Assembly: GCA_009377815.1 (NCBI GenBank)
Contig: WHTI01000016.1
Span: 1 to 34,331 of the forward strand
DNA from: Actinomycetota bacterium
GTDB taxonomy: Bacteria; Actinomycetota; CADDZG01; WHSQ01
DNA: 34,331 nt
Direction of reading: 5' to 3'
Below the pieces are notes generated by a model. The model worked only from the letters and a program-made list of their open reading frames with translations. It was not told where the DNA came from and ran no database searches. Positions 32,692 through 34,331 of the stretch are shown here, one piece after another. The number at the start of each line of letters is the position of its first letter. Within the stretch, counting starts at the first letter, position 1. Both the position numbers and the translations under genes were made by a program.

Positions 32692-32712
32692 GGTTTCTCT
32701 ACCGGAGAAATC
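32692..32712. terminator. Short hairpin between convergent genes
   Basis: GGTTTCTC (32692-32699) pairs with GAGAAATC (32705-32712) with one G-T wobble and a 5-nt loop. It fills the 43-nt gap and overlaps the stop codon of the minus-strand gene. Confidence 0.4.
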
Positions 32713-34069
32713 AGCTCGGCGGACCGTCGGTCCCTCCCCGGATTGCCTTCAACACCTCCCTGAGGAGCAGATCAAGCTCCGCCAAGTACTCGAACTCCAT
32801 ATCGGTGATGGGTTGATGCTGCAGTCGGATGGGGTGTGCCTCTCGATTCCTTAAGTCCAACAGGCGTGAGAAAGAGAGGCGTCTCATGGCGGCGTCCTTG
32901 CCCATGTTGGCGAGGCCAGGGAAGTATCCCCTAAACCAGCTCCAATGAGACTGGATGATTCGGATCAAGTGGGAAAGGTCGAAGTAGAACTCGGGGGGGC
33001 CGTCAAAGCGCGATCTCTGAGCCCTTGTTGCGACCTCGACGCGAACGGGCTCCGGCACGCCTTTCCACCACCAGTCCCTGTCATTCTCGCTGAATTCCTT
33101 CTTCAGCAGTTCCGTGGTGCAATCGAAGAGACTGAGCTCTATCCCTTTCAAGGTGCGATGGAGCGATTCGGTGCTCCAAGAAAGCTGGTGGTGGGACGAC
33201 GCCTCTGATCGAGATTCGTTTCTCTGAGCCGTCGGTGAGGACTTTCTTTGCAGAGAGTGTGGAGACCAGTCGACCACGTCTTCAAGCTCAACTCGGGTGC
33301 CCCAGTCCTCGTTCAAATGTCCCGTCCCCACAGTGTCAGCGAGGTCATCAAAGAAATCGTCGAAGTCTTCGGGTCCCTCGCCGTCGAAATGGAAGTATCT
33401 TGTCGATTCAGGATCAGGCATGTCCAGCTTCTGTAGATGAATAAGCGCGGCAGAATCTAGGCGTCCCTCAGGCCAGTCATGTGGCCAGGCGGTCACGAGC
33501 GGATACACCACAACCTCCGAAAGCCACCCTTGGCGCTTGGCGAACTCCGACATCCGCGTCCTTAGGGGGGACATCTCCTGCGATGTCAGCAAGTGCATAG
33601 GCGAGATTACGAACAGATCGGCGTGAGGCCTCAGACTGTTCATTGAGGACTCCATGAGGAGCGGAATCGAACTGTAACTTGGGGGACCAATAGCACTCCT
33701 AGAGTCACTCAAGCCAGCGACGCAAAGGACAGTGCCGAAGGCGTGCGACTGGATCTCTTCAGCTATTGCTTCTATTGGTCCATCATTTGCCAAGAGCAGC
33801 ACGGGATCCGTGGATGATATGCCTTCACCGACCTGCTCTCCGAGAAAGATTGGGCCGACGTCTTCATCATTGATCATTTCGCCGTCGTATCGTTTGGCGG
33901 CGGCATCGATCCGAAGAAGGCACTGTGGAGAAGCGACAACTAGCAATCCTTCATTCATGTCAGGATTCCAGATAGCTCGCAGGATCTCTGCTGTCGTTCC
34001 ATAGTGCCACCGAAGAGCATCTTCGACGTTGGTGGGAAATTCCTCAGGATGCAGACGGCTTGGCGACAC
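32711..34069 (-). CDS. Swt1/HEPN-like protein
   Basis: A 452-residue protein. The C-terminal region (about 310-450) resembles Swt1-type HEPN domains: helix IELSLFDCTTELLKKEF, then PEFYFDLSHLIRIIQSHWSWF and the R-x4-H motif LRNREAH (R407, H412). HEPN domains with this motif are usually metal-independent RNases in toxin or defence systems. The N-terminal 250 residues are alternating strands and helices (GLLVVASP, PVLLLANDGPIEAI, FGTVLCVAGLSD) without a Walker motif, and an acidic DFDDFFDDLAD segment follows. The start is GTG 34069 with TGGAG 7 nt upstream. Convergent with the Z1 operon; it might be an RNA-cutting effector of the island, but no direct link is shown. Confidence 0.7.
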   Translation of the reverse strand: MSPSRLHPEEFPTNVEDALRWHYGTTAEILRAIWNPDMNEGLLVVASPQCLLRIDAAAKRYDGEMINDEDVGPIFLGEQVGEGISSTDPVLLLANDGPIEAIAEEIQSHAFGTVLCVAGLSDSRSAIGPPSYSSIPLLMESSMNSLRPHADLFVISPMHLLTSQEMSPLRTRMSEFAKRQGWLSEVVVYPLVTAWPHDWPEGRLDSAALIHLQKLDMPDPESTRYFHFDGEGPEDFDDFFDDLADTVGTGHLNEDWGTRVELEDVVDWSPHSLQRKSSPTAQRNESRSEASSHHQLSWSTESLHRTLKGIELSLFDCTTELLKKEFSENDRDWWWKGVPEPVRVEVATRAQRSRFDGPPEFYFDLSHLIRIIQSHWSWFRGYFPGLANMGKDAAMRRLSFSRLLDLRNREAHPIRLQHQPITDMEFEYLAELDLLLREVLKAIRGGTDGPPS

Positions 34070-34162
34070 GGTCTGGCTCCAGTCATTGGTGCTGTTTGAC
34101 GGTCAAGTATCGTCTGCTGTCGTCGATTGGCTTCAGGATCCACGGCCGAGCAATCTTCAACT

Positions 34163-34186
34163 GACCCCAAGGCTAACCTTGGGGTC
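34163..34186. terminator. Hairpin between two leftward genes
   Basis: GACCCCAAGG (34163-34172) and CCTTGGGGTC (34177-34186) form a perfect 10-bp stem with a 4-nt CTAA loop. It lies downstream of the partial gene at the right edge and upstream of the HEPN-like gene. Confidence 0.6.
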
Positions 34187-34253
34187 CACTTCCCATTACA
34201 AGTCAGCGACCAGCGGTAGACCAGTCTGTGTCCTGGCTCCCCTGTGATCAGGT

Positions 34254-34331
34254 CTAGCTTCGATCCTCGAGTACCAGGTCCGAGAGCACCTTGGTGGCCT
34301 CGGCCTGGTGGCAGGCGATCGAGTTCGAGTA
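34254..34331 (-). CDS. C-terminal end of a gene running in from the right edge
   Basis: On the minus strand a frame is open from the window edge to a TAG at 34254-34256 and encodes about 25 residues ending KVLSDLVLEDRS. It is followed by a good terminator. This is too short to name; a longer flank would be needed. Confidence 0.3.
   Translation of the reverse strand, partial: YSNSIACHQAEATKVLSDLVLEDRS

Noticed and set aside
1-34331. CRISPR array
   Set aside because: No set of regularly spaced direct repeats was found by eye; repeats present are single inverted pairs.

Overview
The window is about 34 kb of high-GC DNA with actinobacterial character: strong codon bias to G/C in the first 13 kb, many GTG/TTG starts, 1- to 4-nt start/stop overlaps, and a leaderless-looking promoter. 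I would guess an uncultured Actinomycetota; no marker gene here fixes the taxon. I see no rRNA, tRNA, CRISPR array, integrase or complete insertion sequence.

Left part (1-13.3 kb, core-like). A truncated hypothetical gene on the minus strand is followed by a signalling pair, a PAS-rich hybrid histidine kinase and a REC-HD-GYP response regulator with overlapping ends. Next is a tightly coupled branched-chain-amino-acid-type ABC operon: two ATPases, an acyl-CoA synthetase set inside the operon, two permeases and a lipoprotein binding protein. Its layout suggests uptake of a carboxylic acid followed by CoA activation. A RibD/DHFR-like reductase and a tandem DUF4262 pair follow; the second DUF4262 copy is broken by one extra G.

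Middle part (13.3-20.2 kb, stress and toxin modules; base composition becomes more AT-rich between genes). It holds a HARE-HTH protein overlapping a PIN-domain protein, two unrelated-looking Fic proteins each preceded by inverted repeats that can act as operators, a RES toxin/Xre-type antitoxin pair with an operator over its promoter, a wHTH-GHKL-STAS-like regulator that seems to be leaderless, and a 60-residue orphan protein bracketed by hairpins.

Right part (20.2-34.1 kb, defence island). It has an AspBHI/Mrr-like modification-dependent nuclease, a Vsr endonuclease, a MORC/MutL-like GHKL ATPase, a C5-cytosine methyltransferase fused to a MutY/EndoIII-like iron-sulphur domain, a Z1 superfamily II helicase, a PD-(D/E)XK (DUF4420-type) protein, a second GHKL ATPase that appears to start at CTG, two poorly characterised proteins, and a convergent Swt1/HEPN-like protein. 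The Dcm-Vsr-MORC-Z1-PD(D/E)XK grouping is a known association of restriction-modification-like systems built around MutL/MORC ATPases. What looks unusual is the methyltransferase-glycosylase-like fusion whose catalytic Asp is missing, the downstream GHKL-X-Y extension, and the methylation-dependent nuclease beside a 5mC methyltransferase.

How it could work together (inference): the methyltransferase marks host DNA, Vsr and perhaps the fused FeS domain deal with T:G mismatches made by deamination of 5mC, and the ATPase/helicase/nuclease genes sense and destroy invading DNA. The toxin modules to the left may add abortive layers.
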